Below are positions 15,960-25,033 of a DNA stretch of 64,000 nt, piece by piece. The first letter of the stretch is position 1. Every line of letters starts with the position of its first letter. Both the position numbers and the translations under genes were made by a program. The notes under the pieces are model-generated. The model did not search any database and was not told where the DNA came from. It saw only the letters and a list, made by a program, of their open reading frames with translations. Origin of the DNA: Balneolaceae bacterium UBA3186 (GTDB lineage Bacteria; Bacteroidota; Rhodothermia; Balneolales; Balneolaceae); the NCBI GenBank assembly GCA_002364085.1, contig DEXK01000013.1, positions 62,001 through 126,000 on the forward strand, written 5' to 3'.

Positions 15960-17867
15960 ATGAACTTATCAAAATCGATATTAATGGGGATCATCTTCGC
16001 GATGTTATCCCCATTTTTTTTATATGCCCAGATTCCTGACCCGGTTAAGTACGAGGTCTCTGATATTCCTGATACTGTAAAAGCGGGTGAAGTCTTCGAA
16101 ATAATCGTAGAAGCTTCAATAGAGGGAAAGTGGCACTTATATTCGGTATTGAACGATCCTGATGCAGGACCTTATCCAACCCAATTTTCTGCAAAATCCC
16201 CAAATTTTGTATTAGCCGGAAAGACTTCAGAAAGTAAAGCAGATATTGAATTTGACCCCAATTTTGAAGCAGAATTAGGCTGGCACACATCTTATGCAAG
16301 CTTTACTATTCCCGTTGCTGTAAAATCTGAGTTGCAGGGAAAACAGAATTTGGATATTGAAGTTTATTATCAAGTGTGTGATGATCGGGTTTGTTTACCG
16401 CCAAAAAGAAAATCCATCATAGCGGGTGTATTTGTTGAAGGTGTGGCGGATGAAATTTATGAGGATGCGGTTGGCGGAGCTACCGTTTCAGAAGGTGGAA
16501 GCTCATCAACCAGAAAAGGAAGTTTCTCCGATGATGGAATTTTTTCTTTTTTATGGATCGCCATTGTAGCCGGATTTGCCGCATTACTTACTCCATGTGT
16601 ATTCCCCATGATCCCGCTCACGGTTTCTTATTTTTCTAAACAGGAAGATGCTAAAAGAGGGATTAGTTCCGCCCTGATCTTCGGGGTAGCTATTGTAATA
16701 ACATTTACGGTGATCGGTGCGGCTTTAGCAGCATTATTGGGAGCTTCCGGAGCACAGAATTTTGCTTCTAATCCTATTGTGAATTTATTCATTGCGCTGG
16801 TATTGGTCGGATTTGCACTTAGCTTATTGGGAATGTATGAGCTGCAGTTGCCTCATCAGCTTACAAATTTTCTAAACAGAAAAAGCAATGAGAGTTCAGG
16901 TATTGTGGGCATTTTGTTCATGGCGATGACCATCAGTGCGGTTTCGTTCTCTTGTACGGCTCCGTTTGTTGGGGCTGTATTTACGGCGACAGTTGGTGGC
17001 GAATGGTTTTATCCGATCTTAGGTATGATCGGATTTTCAGCGGCTTTTGCCAGTCCTTTCGTGTTGTTTGCCATGTTCCCTAAATGGTTAGAAGCACTTC
17101 CGAAAAGTGGTTCCTGGATGAACATCGTAAAAGTACTATTAGGATTCATTGAACTGGCTGCCGCATTCAAGTTCTTATCAAATGCTGACCTTGTATGGCA
17201 ATGGGGAATCGTTTCGCGTCCTTTAACCATAGCATTTTGGATCGTGATCTTTTTAATGGCAGGATTTTATGTGCTCGGATTTATAACACTCAAACATGAA
17301 TCAAAATCGGAACAAATTTCAACGGGAAGAATGCTACTTGCAATGCCGTTCTTAATGTTCAGTTTTTACTTGATTCCGGGACTTTTAGGTTCATCATTAG
17401 GTTTTTGGGATGCTTTTCTTCCCCCAAAACAACCAACAGATGTAAGCCTTGTAGCTTCAATCGGAGGGAGTGGAGGTGTAAGTTCAACTTCTGCCGATGA
17501 AGGCTGGAGCAAAGATTTTGAAGCTTCGGTAGCATCAGCGATCGAATCAGGAAAACCGGTTTTTATAGATTTTACCGGATACACTTGTACAAATTGTCGT
17601 GCTATGGAAAGTAATATATTTCCTCTGGAAGAAGTACAGCAAGCTTTTGCTGAAATGGAGTTGGTAAAATTGTATACAGATGGTGGTAAAGACGCCAAAG
17701 ACAATCAATTGATACAATTCGAGCTTACCGGGAATATCGCTTTGCCAACTTACGTGATCTACGACCCTGTTTCCAAAATAGTGATCGATCAGGTGCTGGG
17801 ATATACTAAAGAAGAAAAGTTTACGTCATTTCTTAGAGAAGGACTGAATGAATTCAAATCAAGATAG
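15960..17867 (+). CDS. dsbD: Thiol:disulfide interchange protein DsbD
   Basis: A 635-residue membrane protein that carries electrons from cytoplasmic thioredoxin to the periplasm. In order: signal peptide (1-24); DsbD-alpha domain with the pair Cys140/Cys145 (VCDDRVC); an eight-helix membrane core (about 195-475) with 'LTPCVFPMIPLTVSYFSK' and 'SFSCTAPFVGAV' carrying the membrane Cys pair; and a C-terminal thioredoxin domain with Cys543-Thr-Asn-Cys546. All three redox pairs are present. In this phylum it usually supplies electrons for cytochrome c maturation and disulfide isomerisation. It stands alone after rplI. Confidence 0.95.
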   Translation: MNLSKSILMGIIFAMLSPFFLYAQIPDPVKYEVSDIPDTVKAGEVFEIIVEASIEGKWHLYSVLNDPDAGPYPTQFSAKSPNFVLAGKTSESKADIEFDPNFEAELGWHTSYASFTIPVAVKSELQGKQNLDIEVYYQVCDDRVCLPPKRKSIIAGVFVEGVADEIYEDAVGGATVSEGGSSSTRKGSFSDDGIFSFLWIAIVAGFAALLTPCVFPMIPLTVSYFSKQEDAKRGISSALIFGVAIVITFTVIGAALAALLGASGAQNFASNPIVNLFIALVLVGFALSLLGMYELQLPHQLTNFLNRKSNESSGIVGILFMAMTISAVSFSCTAPFVGAVFTATVGGEWFYPILGMIGFSAAFASPFVLFAMFPKWLEALPKSGSWMNIVKVLLGFIELAAAFKFLSNADLVWQWGIVSRPLTIAFWIVIFLMAGFYVLGFITLKHESKSEQISTGRMLLAMPFLMFSFYLIPGLLGSSLGFWDAFLPPKQPTDVSLVASIGGSGGVSSTSADEGWSKDFEASVASAIESGKPVFIDFTGYTCTNCRAMESNIFPLEEVQQAFAEMELVKLYTDGGKDAKDNQLIQFELTGNIALPTYVIYDPVSKIVIDQVLGYTKEEKFTSFLREGLNEFKSR

Positions 17868-17936
17868 AAGTTGACCCTGAGTAGGGAAAACTTTAGCCTT
17901 AGATGACTTGATTTCGATATAGCAGAATTAATTAAA

Positions 17937-18034
17937 AGTCATTCCTGCGAAGGCAGGAATCTAAATTGTACTTTAAGAATAAGTTCGTACAATCTAAGTT
18001 CTATTTAGATTCCAGACATTCACATTGGAATGAT
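17937..18034. repeat. Composite palindromic repeat, copy 2 (divergent)
   Basis: The left half (AGTCATTCCTGCGAAGGCAG...) equals copy 1. The right half has a different sequence (AGATTCC...GGAATGAT) but keeps the outer symmetry AGTCATTCC...GGAATGAT. The centre has a TTGTAC/GTACAA inverted pair. The unit lies between dsbD and the large outer-membrane protein gene. Confidence 0.65.
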
Positions 18035-18152
18035 CCAATTTTTTGATTTGTCCGGTTTTTGAATTCAGGTACGGTAATAGTCACTAAATTTCGGCACGCT
18101 GACGGCTTTACATTCAAAAAAAAGAATCTACATCATATGTGCGGTAGCAGGT

Positions 18153-21100
18153 ATGATGTTGTTGTGCCCGGGAGTATCTAAAGCCCAAGCAACTCTGGAA
18201 AGTGAAATTACTATTGATCGTATAAATATTGATTCACTCTATTACATCGGAGAATGGGTTTTGGAAGAGTCCATTATAGTCTCATCTGATTTGATAGCTA
18301 TTCCAACTCAAAACTGGTTGTACGATCCCATTCGCGGAAACCTTACTTTCAGAGAAACAGATTCATTTTCTTTTCAGGGGATTTCTGAGGTCTCTGTTAG
18401 TTTTAAATACTATCCATACAGCCTGAGAAGGTTTTATAATGATAAAGCGGTTCAGCCTCTGGATTCTTCCATTTTTGATGATGAATCATCAAATCAATTT
18501 TCGGTATTTAGTTCCTCTGATCAAACAAAAAGAAGCAATGGATCCGAACTTCAGCAAAGAGGAAGTCTGAGTCGTGGAATAATAGTAGGAACAAATCAGG
18601 ATTTTGCTCTTGAAAGCGGTCTGGATTTCGAGCTTTCCGGAAAACTTACAGATGATGTGACTATCAGCGCAGTTCTCACAGATAAAAGTATTCCAATTCA
18701 ACCGGATGGAACAACGCAGAATCTCAAAGAATTTGATAAAGTTTTTATTCAGGTTCAGGCTCCTAACACAACTATTGAAATGGGAGACGTTGATATAAGC
18801 ATGGAGAAAAGTACTTTTGCAAAGTTAAACAGAAGACTTCAAGGAGCTGCAGGATATAACACTTCAAATTATACAAACTTGTCTGCGGCTGCATCGGTTG
18901 TTCGTGGTGTGTTCAAAAGCGTGAATTTTCAGGGCTTGGAAGGAGTGCAGGGACCTTACCGATTAACTGGGAACGAGAATGAAGAATTCGTGATCATACT
19001 GGCTGGAACTGAACGAGTATACATCAACGGTCAGCTAGTTCAAAGAGGAGAAGATGGCGACTATATCATCGATTATGGCTTAGGGGAGATCTACTTCACA
19101 AATAATCTTCTCATCAAAGATGAAACAAGGATTGTAGTTGAATATGAATATATCGATCAGAATTTTAATCGGACATTAGTGGCAGCACAGGGTGAAGGAA
19201 GTTTAGTAAATGACAGATTCACGATTGGGGCTACGGTAATTCGACAGGCTGATGGAAATAATCTTCTATCTCAGCAAACGCTTACAGAAAGTGATATTGA
19301 TATTTTGAGGCAAGCCGGAGACGATAGAAACGCTGCGAGAGTTTCAGGTGCTGAACGTATAGATCCTGAGGAAGAAAATGTGAATGTATTGTACGCTCAG
19401 GTTGATACTGTTGTTAATGGGCAAACTTATACGATATTCAAAAATATTCCAGGTTCTGAGAATGCAGTTTTTAGGGTTAGATTTTCAAATGTAGGTGAGT
19501 TTCAGGGTAGTTATAGAAGAGCGGGCACTTCTGTAAACGGTTTATTATTTGAATGGGTGGGACCAAATCGTGGAGATTATGAGCCATTCAGAAATCTTCC
19601 TGCACCAATCGAACAACAGATGGCTGCAATTAATACTACTTTTTCACTAAGCGATAATATCAGGTTATTTGGGGAATGGGCTGTAAGTGATTACGATCAA
19701 AACAGATTTTCTGCATTAGATGACCAAGATAATGTAGATCATTCTTATTTGGGTGGAGTTCAAATTGATTCTCTTAAAACAGGAACGGGTGTGTTCAGCT
19801 TGAAAGCAGAGAGAAGGTTTTCAGGCTCTAACTTTGAGTTTTTTGAACGAACAAGAGATGTAGAATTTGATCGAAAATGGAATTTGAGCAGTTTTGAAAA
19901 GTCACAGGAGACCATAAATGAGATGGCGGCCAGATATGATTTTAACTCAAATTCATCCATAAATGGTGAATATGGTTTAATAGAAAGATTTGGTTTTTCA
20001 GCGCAAAGACAGGCATCGGCTTTTGAAACCGAAAATGAGAACGGTTTTAGATTAAAGTATCGGCAAGACTGGATCCAAAGCGAAGATGATCTGCAAATGA
20101 ACGACGGAACATGGTTCAGGCAGCAAGCGAGGATTTCTAATCAATTCACTCGAAAAAGGTCGGAGCATAGTTTTATTCCGTATATGAGTTTTGAGCATGA
20201 AACCAGAGTTCAGCGTGATCAGCAAAGTGACTCGTTAACTAATCAATCATTGAGGTTTTATGAAGTTGCTCCCGGAGTTAGATACGAAGCAAACAAGTGG
20301 CTCTTAGATTATTCTGTGGCTTATAGAAACTCATTTCGGGTTTTTGAGAACAGGTTGAGTGATGAAGCTGCATCAGTACAACAATCACTTCAAATAGATT
20401 TATTTCCGAGTAATTTTTTCACAACGCAAAATAAAATCGCCATAAGAAATAAAGAATATACTTCAGATTTCAGAGAGCAGGGGAATACAAATAAGAATTC
20501 GCTATTAATAAGATCAAATACAAGTTACTCTTCAATCTCGGAAAATTGGGATGGAAATCTTTTATATGAAGTAAATACTCAGCAGCAGGCATTACTTCAG
20601 GAAACGTTCATAGAAGTTGGACCTGAGATCGGTCAGTATGTATGGGATGATCTGAATGATGATGGAGTAGAGCAATTGGATGAGTTCTTTTTAGAGCTTA
20701 CACCAAATGAAGGAACCTATATAAGGCAATTACTCCCATCGGATGAATTATTTCCGGTAATTGATCTGAGAGTACGATTAAGGAATGAGATAAAGCCTTT
20801 CGGATATTTAAGAGCAGAAGGAAATTTAAATCGGTTCTTAAATCAAATTACTTTACGATCCAGATTTGATATTGCAGAGAACTCAACAACTAGTGAGATA
20901 AGAGATATTTATTTTTTGAATATCAGCACTTTCAGAGACTCGGCAACTACAATTCAAGGTAGATTTGCACTTGAAAAGGAACTCGATCTATTTCCGGAGT
21001 TTAATAAATATGATCTGAGTATAAGGTACAATCAACTTAGAAGCCTTGTAAGAAGGAGTAGTGAATTACAAACCATCTACCAGGATGCATTTGCAGTAGA

Positions 21101-21608
21101 TATGGGTTATGAAATCACAAGTACAATTGAAGGGGAATCAAAAATTGTATCCGCTACGAACAGAACTACAAGTAATTCAATATCAAACAGGAATTTTAAT
21201 ATTATTTCAAAAACGTATGAGCAAAGTTTTGGAGCAACTGTAAACCGGTCGTGGCGCACAGGGATTATAATCTCGTACAGTGAAAAAGAAGATATAATTA
21301 TTGAAAGTAATAAAGTGGAAGTGCAGATTGTAAAAATTCGCAATACAAACAGATTCTTTCTTTGGAGGAAAGTGCAGGCAAATTCATCGTTTGAAATTAG
21401 AAATGTTAGTATAAATGGGAGTACTAATGCCGTTGGAAATTTTGAGCTTACAGAAGGCTCCGGTTCCGGCACTCATGCAATATGGTCACTCAGTAGCAGT
21501 TATAGGGTCAGTAATCTCATTAGATTGAATTTTATGTATGATGGAAGAACTGTAAAAGATCGGACAGCTATACATACTGCCAAATTAACTTTAAAAGCTA
21601 CATTTTAG
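18153..21608 (+). CDS. Large outer-membrane beta-barrel protein of unknown function
   Basis: At least 1151 residues. After a signal peptide (cleavage near SKAQA|T) comes a 100-residue strand-rich region. Next is the region 'QRGSLSRGIIVGTNQDFALESGLDFEL' and 'GDVDISMEKSTFAKLNRRLQG', then an alternating-hydrophobicity stretch with many aromatic girdle residues to the terminal Phe (KATF). This is the look of a 30-plus-strand barrel. I know similar proteins only as hypothetical outer-membrane proteins; it is half the length of the T9SS pore SprA/Sov. The frame is open upstream to 18081 and encodes KKR plus a hydrophobic stretch, so translation may begin at a non-ATG codon (for example CTG at 18099). 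Confidence 0.72.
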   Translation: MMLLCPGVSKAQATLESEITIDRINIDSLYYIGEWVLEESIIVSSDLIAIPTQNWLYDPIRGNLTFRETDSFSFQGISEVSVSFKYYPYSLRRFYNDKAVQPLDSSIFDDESSNQFSVFSSSDQTKRSNGSELQQRGSLSRGIIVGTNQDFALESGLDFELSGKLTDDVTISAVLTDKSIPIQPDGTTQNLKEFDKVFIQVQAPNTTIEMGDVDISMEKSTFAKLNRRLQGAAGYNTSNYTNLSAAASVVRGVFKSVNFQGLEGVQGPYRLTGNENEEFVIILAGTERVYINGQLVQRGEDGDYIIDYGLGEIYFTNNLLIKDETRIVVEYEYIDQNFNRTLVAAQGEGSLVNDRFTIGATVIRQADGNNLLSQQTLTESDIDILRQAGDDRNAARVSGAERIDPEEENVNVLYAQVDTVVNGQTYTIFKNIPGSENAVFRVRFSNVGEFQGSYRRAGTSVNGLLFEWVGPNRGDYEPFRNLPAPIEQQMAAINTTFSLSDNIRLFGEWAVSDYDQNRFSALDDQDNVDHSYLGGVQIDSLKTGTGVFSLKAERRFSGSNFEFFERTRDVEFDRKWNLSSFEKSQETINEMAARYDFNSNSSINGEYGLIERFGFSAQRQASAFETENENGFRLKYRQDWIQSEDDLQMNDGTWFRQQARISNQFTRKRSEHSFIPYMSFEHETRVQRDQQSDSLTNQSLRFYEVAPGVRYEANKWLLDYSVAYRNSFRVFENRLSDEAASVQQSLQIDLFPSNFFTTQNKIAIRNKEYTSDFREQGNTNKNSLLIRSNTSYSSISENWDGNLLYEVNTQQQALLQETFIEVGPEIGQYVWDDLNDDGVEQLDEFFLELTPNEGTYIRQLLPSDELFPVIDLRVRLRNEIKPFGYLRAEGNLNRFLNQITLRSRFDIAENSTTSEIRDIYFLNISTFRDSATTIQGRFALEKELDLFPEFNKYDLSIRYNQLRSLVRRSSELQTIYQDAFAVDMGYEITSTIEGESKIVSATNRTTSNSISNRNFNIISKTYEQSFGATVNRSWRTGIIISYSEKEDIIIESNKVEVQIVKIRNTNRFFLWRKVQANSSFEIRNVSINGSTNAVGNFELTEGSGSGTHAIWSLSSSYRVSNLIRLNFMYDGRTVKDRTAIHTAKLTLKATF

Positions 21609-21776
21609 TAAAAATCTCTTAATCAGAACTAAAATTAAAAGCAACCAAAAAAAGTGTTTAAAGTTTGCTGAAAGTTGATTTTTCTATAGGTCAATACTTT
21701 GACATTTAGTATAAAATGAACTATTCTTTTGCCTCATTAAACATAGACATTAACATTAAACATAAGCGGAGTGGAC

Positions 21777-22496
21777 ATGACATCGTCGATTGCTCTATTT
21801 TTTCTACAAGCCGATGCAGGCTTCTTTAACGTCATCGTTGAAAAATTCAACCAAGGTAATGATGGCGGATGGATGTGGCCGGTACTGGTTACTCTTATTC
21901 TTGGATTGGCTATTTTCCTCGAAAGAATTATTACCCTCAACCTTGCAGATATTAACACACGGAAATTCATTGTAAATGTTCAGGAAGCATTGCAAGAGGG
22001 TGGCATTGAAGCTGCTGAAGAACTTTGTGCCCAAACTCGTGGACCGGTTGCTTCTGTATTTCAAGCTGGTTTAATGCGTTCAAACGAAGGTATTGATGCC
22101 GCTGAAAAAGCTATTGCAGCTTACGGTTCAATTGAGATGAGTTTCCTTGAAAGAGGATTGGTTTGGTTGTCTCTATTTATCGCTATTGCTCCACTATTTG
22201 GATTCCTTGGAACGGTAATTGGTATGATCCAGGCATTCGATGATATTGAAGCAGCAGCAGATATCTCTCCAAGTATTGTAGCAGGTGGTATTAAAGTTGC
22301 CCTTCTTACAACAGCTGGTGGTTTGATTGCAGGTATTATCCTTCAGATCGGGTATAACTACTGTGTATCTAAAATTGACCGCTTAATCGCTGAAATGGAA
22401 GAAAGTTCAATTACTCTAATCGATTCTATCATTTTACTTAACGAAGGAAAGCCGTTGATCACTCCTTCTGTTGATGACAGCGCTGATTCAGAATAA
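21777..22496 (+). CDS. exbB: ExbB/TolQ/MotA-family proton channel protein
   Basis: A 239-residue inner-membrane protein with three helices (about 30-48, 125-145, 160-190). The conserved channel region reads 'SLFIAIAPLFGFLGTVIGMIQAFDDIEAAADISPSIVAGGIKVALLTTAGGLIAGII', the core of the MotA/TolQ/ExbB domain. With ExbD it forms the proton-driven motor that energises TonB or Tol. The ATG at 21777 is preferred over the GTG at 21771 because the GCGGAG ribosome-binding sequence is adjacent to the GTG but properly spaced from the ATG. First gene of a four-gene operon. A MotA role is unlikely because no flagellar genes are present. Confidence 0.93.
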   Translation: MTSSIALFFLQADAGFFNVIVEKFNQGNDGGWMWPVLVTLILGLAIFLERIITLNLADINTRKFIVNVQEALQEGGIEAAEELCAQTRGPVASVFQAGLMRSNEGIDAAEKAIAAYGSIEMSFLERGLVWLSLFIAIAPLFGFLGTVIGMIQAFDDIEAAADISPSIVAGGIKVALLTTAGGLIAGIILQIGYNYCVSKIDRLIAEMEESSITLIDSIILLNEGKPLITPSVDDSADSE

Positions 22497-22532
22497 TAAT
22501 CCTAATCATAAAAAGTTAAACAGGAGATTATT

Positions 22533-22808
22533 ATGAATATCGTAAGTTTAAGTGTGGGTCTTGCCGGATTAATGATTGTTGGTGGAGTTTTAGCAATGAT
22601 CATTTCCGGAATCAGAAGCCTTACACAAGGAAAACAGGATTTTAAGAGAATCGCTTTGATGCTGGTACCTGTAGTTGTTTTTGCAATTACATATTTTTCA
22701 CTAGGTCAAGACGAAGTTAAAGCTGCAGTTATGACTGCCGGCGTAATGATGGGAGGGATGGTATTAACCATATTCCTTACCGGACTTCGTGGAACATTTA
22801 AGTTTTAA
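22533..22808 (+). CDS. Small three-helix membrane protein in the exbB-exbD operon
   Basis: A 91-residue protein with hydrophobic segments at about 5-27, 40-57 and 64-86. A short basic cytoplasmic loop (TQGKQDFKR) lies between the first two. I do not recognise a named family. Its position between exbB and the two exbD genes, with gaps of 36 and 10 bases, suggests it is an accessory subunit of the motor or helps assemble it. The GGAG sequence 6 bases before ATG is one of the clearer ribosome-binding sites in the window. Confidence 0.8.
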   Translation: MNIVSLSVGLAGLMIVGGVLAMIISGIRSLTQGKQDFKRIALMLVPVVVFAITYFSLGQDEVKAAVMTAGVMMGGMVLTIFLTGLRGTFKF

Positions 22809-22818
22809 TTAAGCAATT

Positions 22819-23358
22819 ATGCTATTAAAGAAACGTGAAAGAGAAAGTGCTGAAATAAATGGTTCGTCTATGGCGGATATCGCATTTCTCTTACTCATCT
22901 TTTTCCTGGTAACTACAACCATTAACGTAGATACCGGTATTGGTATGGTTTTACCTCCACCTTTAGATCCTACTGAAGAACCACCACCTGTAAGGGAAAG
23001 AAATCTGATGAAGATCTTGGTGAATGAAACCGGCTTAATTATGATGGATGAGGAGCCTACTCCAATTGATGAGGTTCAAAATAAACTGATTGAGTTTATC
23101 AAAAACCCGGAAGGCAATGAAGAGTTGTCCATTAGTCCACAAGCAGCCATTGTTTCTTTGAAAACAGTGCGCCAAACTCCATATCGGATTTACATAGATA
23201 TGTTAGATGAGGTAATAGGTGCTTATGCCTTTTTGAGAAATGAAGCAGCTAACGAAAACTTTAGCAGAGACTATTCTCAACTTAATAAAGAGCAAAAAGA
23301 TATAGTTGATGACATCTATCCTAAGAAAATTTCAATCGCTGAACCAGATCCGGAGTAA
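22819..23358 (+). CDS. exbD: ExbD/TolR-family protein, first paralogue
   Basis: A 179-residue protein with one membrane helix (19-37), carrying the essential Asp20 in 'MADIAFLLLIFFLVTT'. A Pro-rich linker (PPPLDPTEEPPPV) follows, then a periplasmic ExbD domain. The C-terminal 40 residues (FSRDYSQLNKEQKDIVDDIYPKK) extend beyond a usual ExbD. It should form the proton-conducting stator together with the ExbB encoded upstream. It is five bases ahead of a second exbD. Confidence 0.93.
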   Translation: MLLKKRERESAEINGSSMADIAFLLLIFFLVTTTINVDTGIGMVLPPPLDPTEEPPPVRERNLMKILVNETGLIMMDEEPTPIDEVQNKLIEFIKNPEGNEELSISPQAAIVSLKTVRQTPYRIYIDMLDEVIGAYAFLRNEAANENFSRDYSQLNKEQKDIVDDIYPKKISIAEPDPE

Positions 23359-23363
23359 ATATA

Positions 23364-23819
23364 ATGGCACACTTTAAGAAAAAACAAGCTGGAACTAAGC
23401 AAGAAGTACCAACTTCTGCTATGCCGGATGTGGTATTTATGCTTCTTTTCTTCTTTATGGTTACCACTGTATTAAGAGAAGTAACTTTGAAAGTTAAAAT
23501 TGATTTAACGAAAGCTACTAACATTGAAAAGATCGAAGAAAAACGATTGGTATCATACATTTATATGGGACCTGAGCGTTTACCAAATAACAGATTGGGG
23601 AATGACAAGGTTCAGATTGATGATTCGATCGTAGATGACATTGGAGCAATAAGACAGCTTATGTATGACAAGTTGCTACAAGAACAAAGAATGATTGTTT
23701 CACTTCGTGTGGATGAAAGTTCTGAATTTGGTCTTTTAACGGATGTACAAGAAGAATTAAAGAAAGCTCAAACTTTTAGAATTAATTATTCTACCAAAAG
23801 TGAAGCTACCAGAAATTAA
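23364..23819 (+). CDS. exbD: ExbD/TolR-family protein, second paralogue
   Basis: A 151-residue protein with a membrane helix at 20-40 carrying Asp22 in 'MPDVVFMLLFFFMVTT'. The following periplasmic part contains 'VQIDDSIVDDIGAIRQLMYDKL' and a C-terminal 'VSLRVDESSEFGLLTDVQEELKKAQTFRINYST', matching ExbD. Paired exbD genes next to one exbB are common in Bacteroidota. No tonB-like gene follows; the operon ends at a terminator. Confidence 0.92.
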   Translation: MAHFKKKQAGTKQEVPTSAMPDVVFMLLFFFMVTTVLREVTLKVKIDLTKATNIEKIEEKRLVSYIYMGPERLPNNRLGNDKVQIDDSIVDDIGAIRQLMYDKLLQEQRMIVSLRVDESSEFGLLTDVQEELKKAQTFRINYSTKSEATRN

Positions 23820-23838
23820 TTCTGGTTTACACAATTTT

Positions 23839-23876
23839 GAGGCATCCATGAATTTCATGGTTGCCTTTTTTTATTT
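23839..23876 (+). terminator. Rho-independent terminator after the exbB operon
   Basis: AGGCATCCATGA/TCATGGTTGCCT forms a stem with one mismatch, followed by seven T. It separates exbD from thiL, whose ATG lies 17 bases beyond. Confidence 0.8.
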
Positions 23877-23893
23877 ATTGGAGAAGAGAACAT

Positions 23894-24922
23894 ATGGATC
23901 AGGAATTTAAAAGCATTCAGAGTGTTGGTCGGGAAGGGTTGATTAAACAGATAACAGGTTATGATTCCCATACCAATCAATCTACTATAAAAGGGATAGG
24001 CGATGATGCTGCTGTGTTAAAGACAGATGGTAAAACATATTCTTTAATAACATCCGATACATTTGTTGAGGGAGTACACTTTGACATAACATATACGCCC
24101 CTTCATCACCTGGGTTATAAGATTATTAGTACCGCCATTAGTGACATTTATGCAATGAACGGAACTCCGACTTCTGTTTTAATAAATATTGCTGTGCCAA
24201 ATCGTCAATCAACTCAAATGATAGACGATCTTTACAAAGGAATTTACTCTGCCGGCTTCGAATATGAAGTTGAGGTGGTAGGTGGTGATATTACAGCCAA
24301 TCATTCCAATATGGTAATAACTGTTACTGCATTCGGAGAAGTTGAAGGTAAGAATGTAGTATACCGTTCAGGTGCGAAACAAGGTGATGCCATTTGTGTT
24401 ACAGGTGATCTAGGCGCAGCAATAGCAGGACTTAGGATCTTAATGCGTGAAAAAAAATACTGGGAAGAGCACGGTAACGAAGGGGCTCAGCCTGATCTCT
24501 CAGAATATGAATTTGTTGTAAAACGCCAACTTGTACCTGCTGCAAGAAAGAATCTAATTGATGCATTGAAAGAACATAACATTACTCCAAGCTCAATGAT
24601 AGATGTAACACAAGGGTTGGTTCATGAAGTAAGCCAGATCGCTTCTGCTTCCGACCTAGGGGCATATCTCTATCAAGCGGCAATACCGGTAGCAGTAGAA
24701 ACACGACACGTTGCAGATGAAATGGAAGAGGATGTAGATCGCTACGCGCTCTTTGGAGGCGAAGACCTGGAAATAGTATTTACATTACCTGAAAAAGATG
24801 TAGAAAAATTTGTAGAACAATTCAATGATTTCTCCGTAGTCGGCCGAATGGTTCCGAAAGAAGACGGCATGAAAATGCAAACAGCAGAAGGAGATGTTAT
24901 TTCTTTTGATGATTTGTCATAA
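23894..24922 (+). CDS. thiL: Thiamine-monophosphate kinase
   Basis: A 342-residue enzyme that phosphorylates thiamine monophosphate to the active cofactor thiamine diphosphate. Seen: 'GIGDDAAVL' (34-42), 'SDTFVEGVHFD', 'STAISDIYAMNGTPTSVLINIAVP', 'VVGGDITA', 'GDLGAAIAGLRIL', and 'FGGEDLEIVFTLP' near the end; together these define ThiL. Length is typical. The ATG at 23894 has GGAGAAGAG upstream and excludes the terminator sequence, so it is preferred over an in-frame TTG at 23861. No other thiamine gene is nearby, but the window encodes a TPP enzyme (2-oxoglutarate dehydrogenase). Confidence 0.95.
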   Translation: MDQEFKSIQSVGREGLIKQITGYDSHTNQSTIKGIGDDAAVLKTDGKTYSLITSDTFVEGVHFDITYTPLHHLGYKIISTAISDIYAMNGTPTSVLINIAVPNRQSTQMIDDLYKGIYSAGFEYEVEVVGGDITANHSNMVITVTAFGEVEGKNVVYRSGAKQGDAICVTGDLGAAIAGLRILMREKKYWEEHGNEGAQPDLSEYEFVVKRQLVPAARKNLIDALKEHNITPSSMIDVTQGLVHEVSQIASASDLGAYLYQAAIPVAVETRHVADEMEEDVDRYALFGGEDLEIVFTLPEKDVEKFVEQFNDFSVVGRMVPKEDGMKMQTAEGDVISFDDLS

Positions 24923-24994
24923 AGAACTAGATGGCACGTTTTTTGACTTAACTTAGTTTAAATAAGCAGACCACTCAAAAACATATTAAATGTG

Positions 24995-25002
24995 TATATT
25001 TG
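24995..25002 (+). promoter_or_regulatory. TAnnTTTG promoter element upstream of ftsH
   Basis: TATATTTG matches the Bacteroidota -7 consensus and lies 32 bases ahead of the ftsH ATG. No clear TTTG -33 box is visible at the usual distance. Confidence 0.45.
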
Positions 25003-25033
25003 AGATTCACTAATACCAGTTTATATCATTTAA

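Noticed and set aside
17366..17704. 112-residue leftward frame inside dsbD
   Set aside because: It is the antisense of the thioredoxin domain with an intact CTNC motif on the plus strand.
18153..21608. Identification as the T9SS pore SprA/Sov
   Set aside because: SprA/Sov proteins are about twice as long, and I could not recognise their repeated motifs; left as an unnamed barrel protein.
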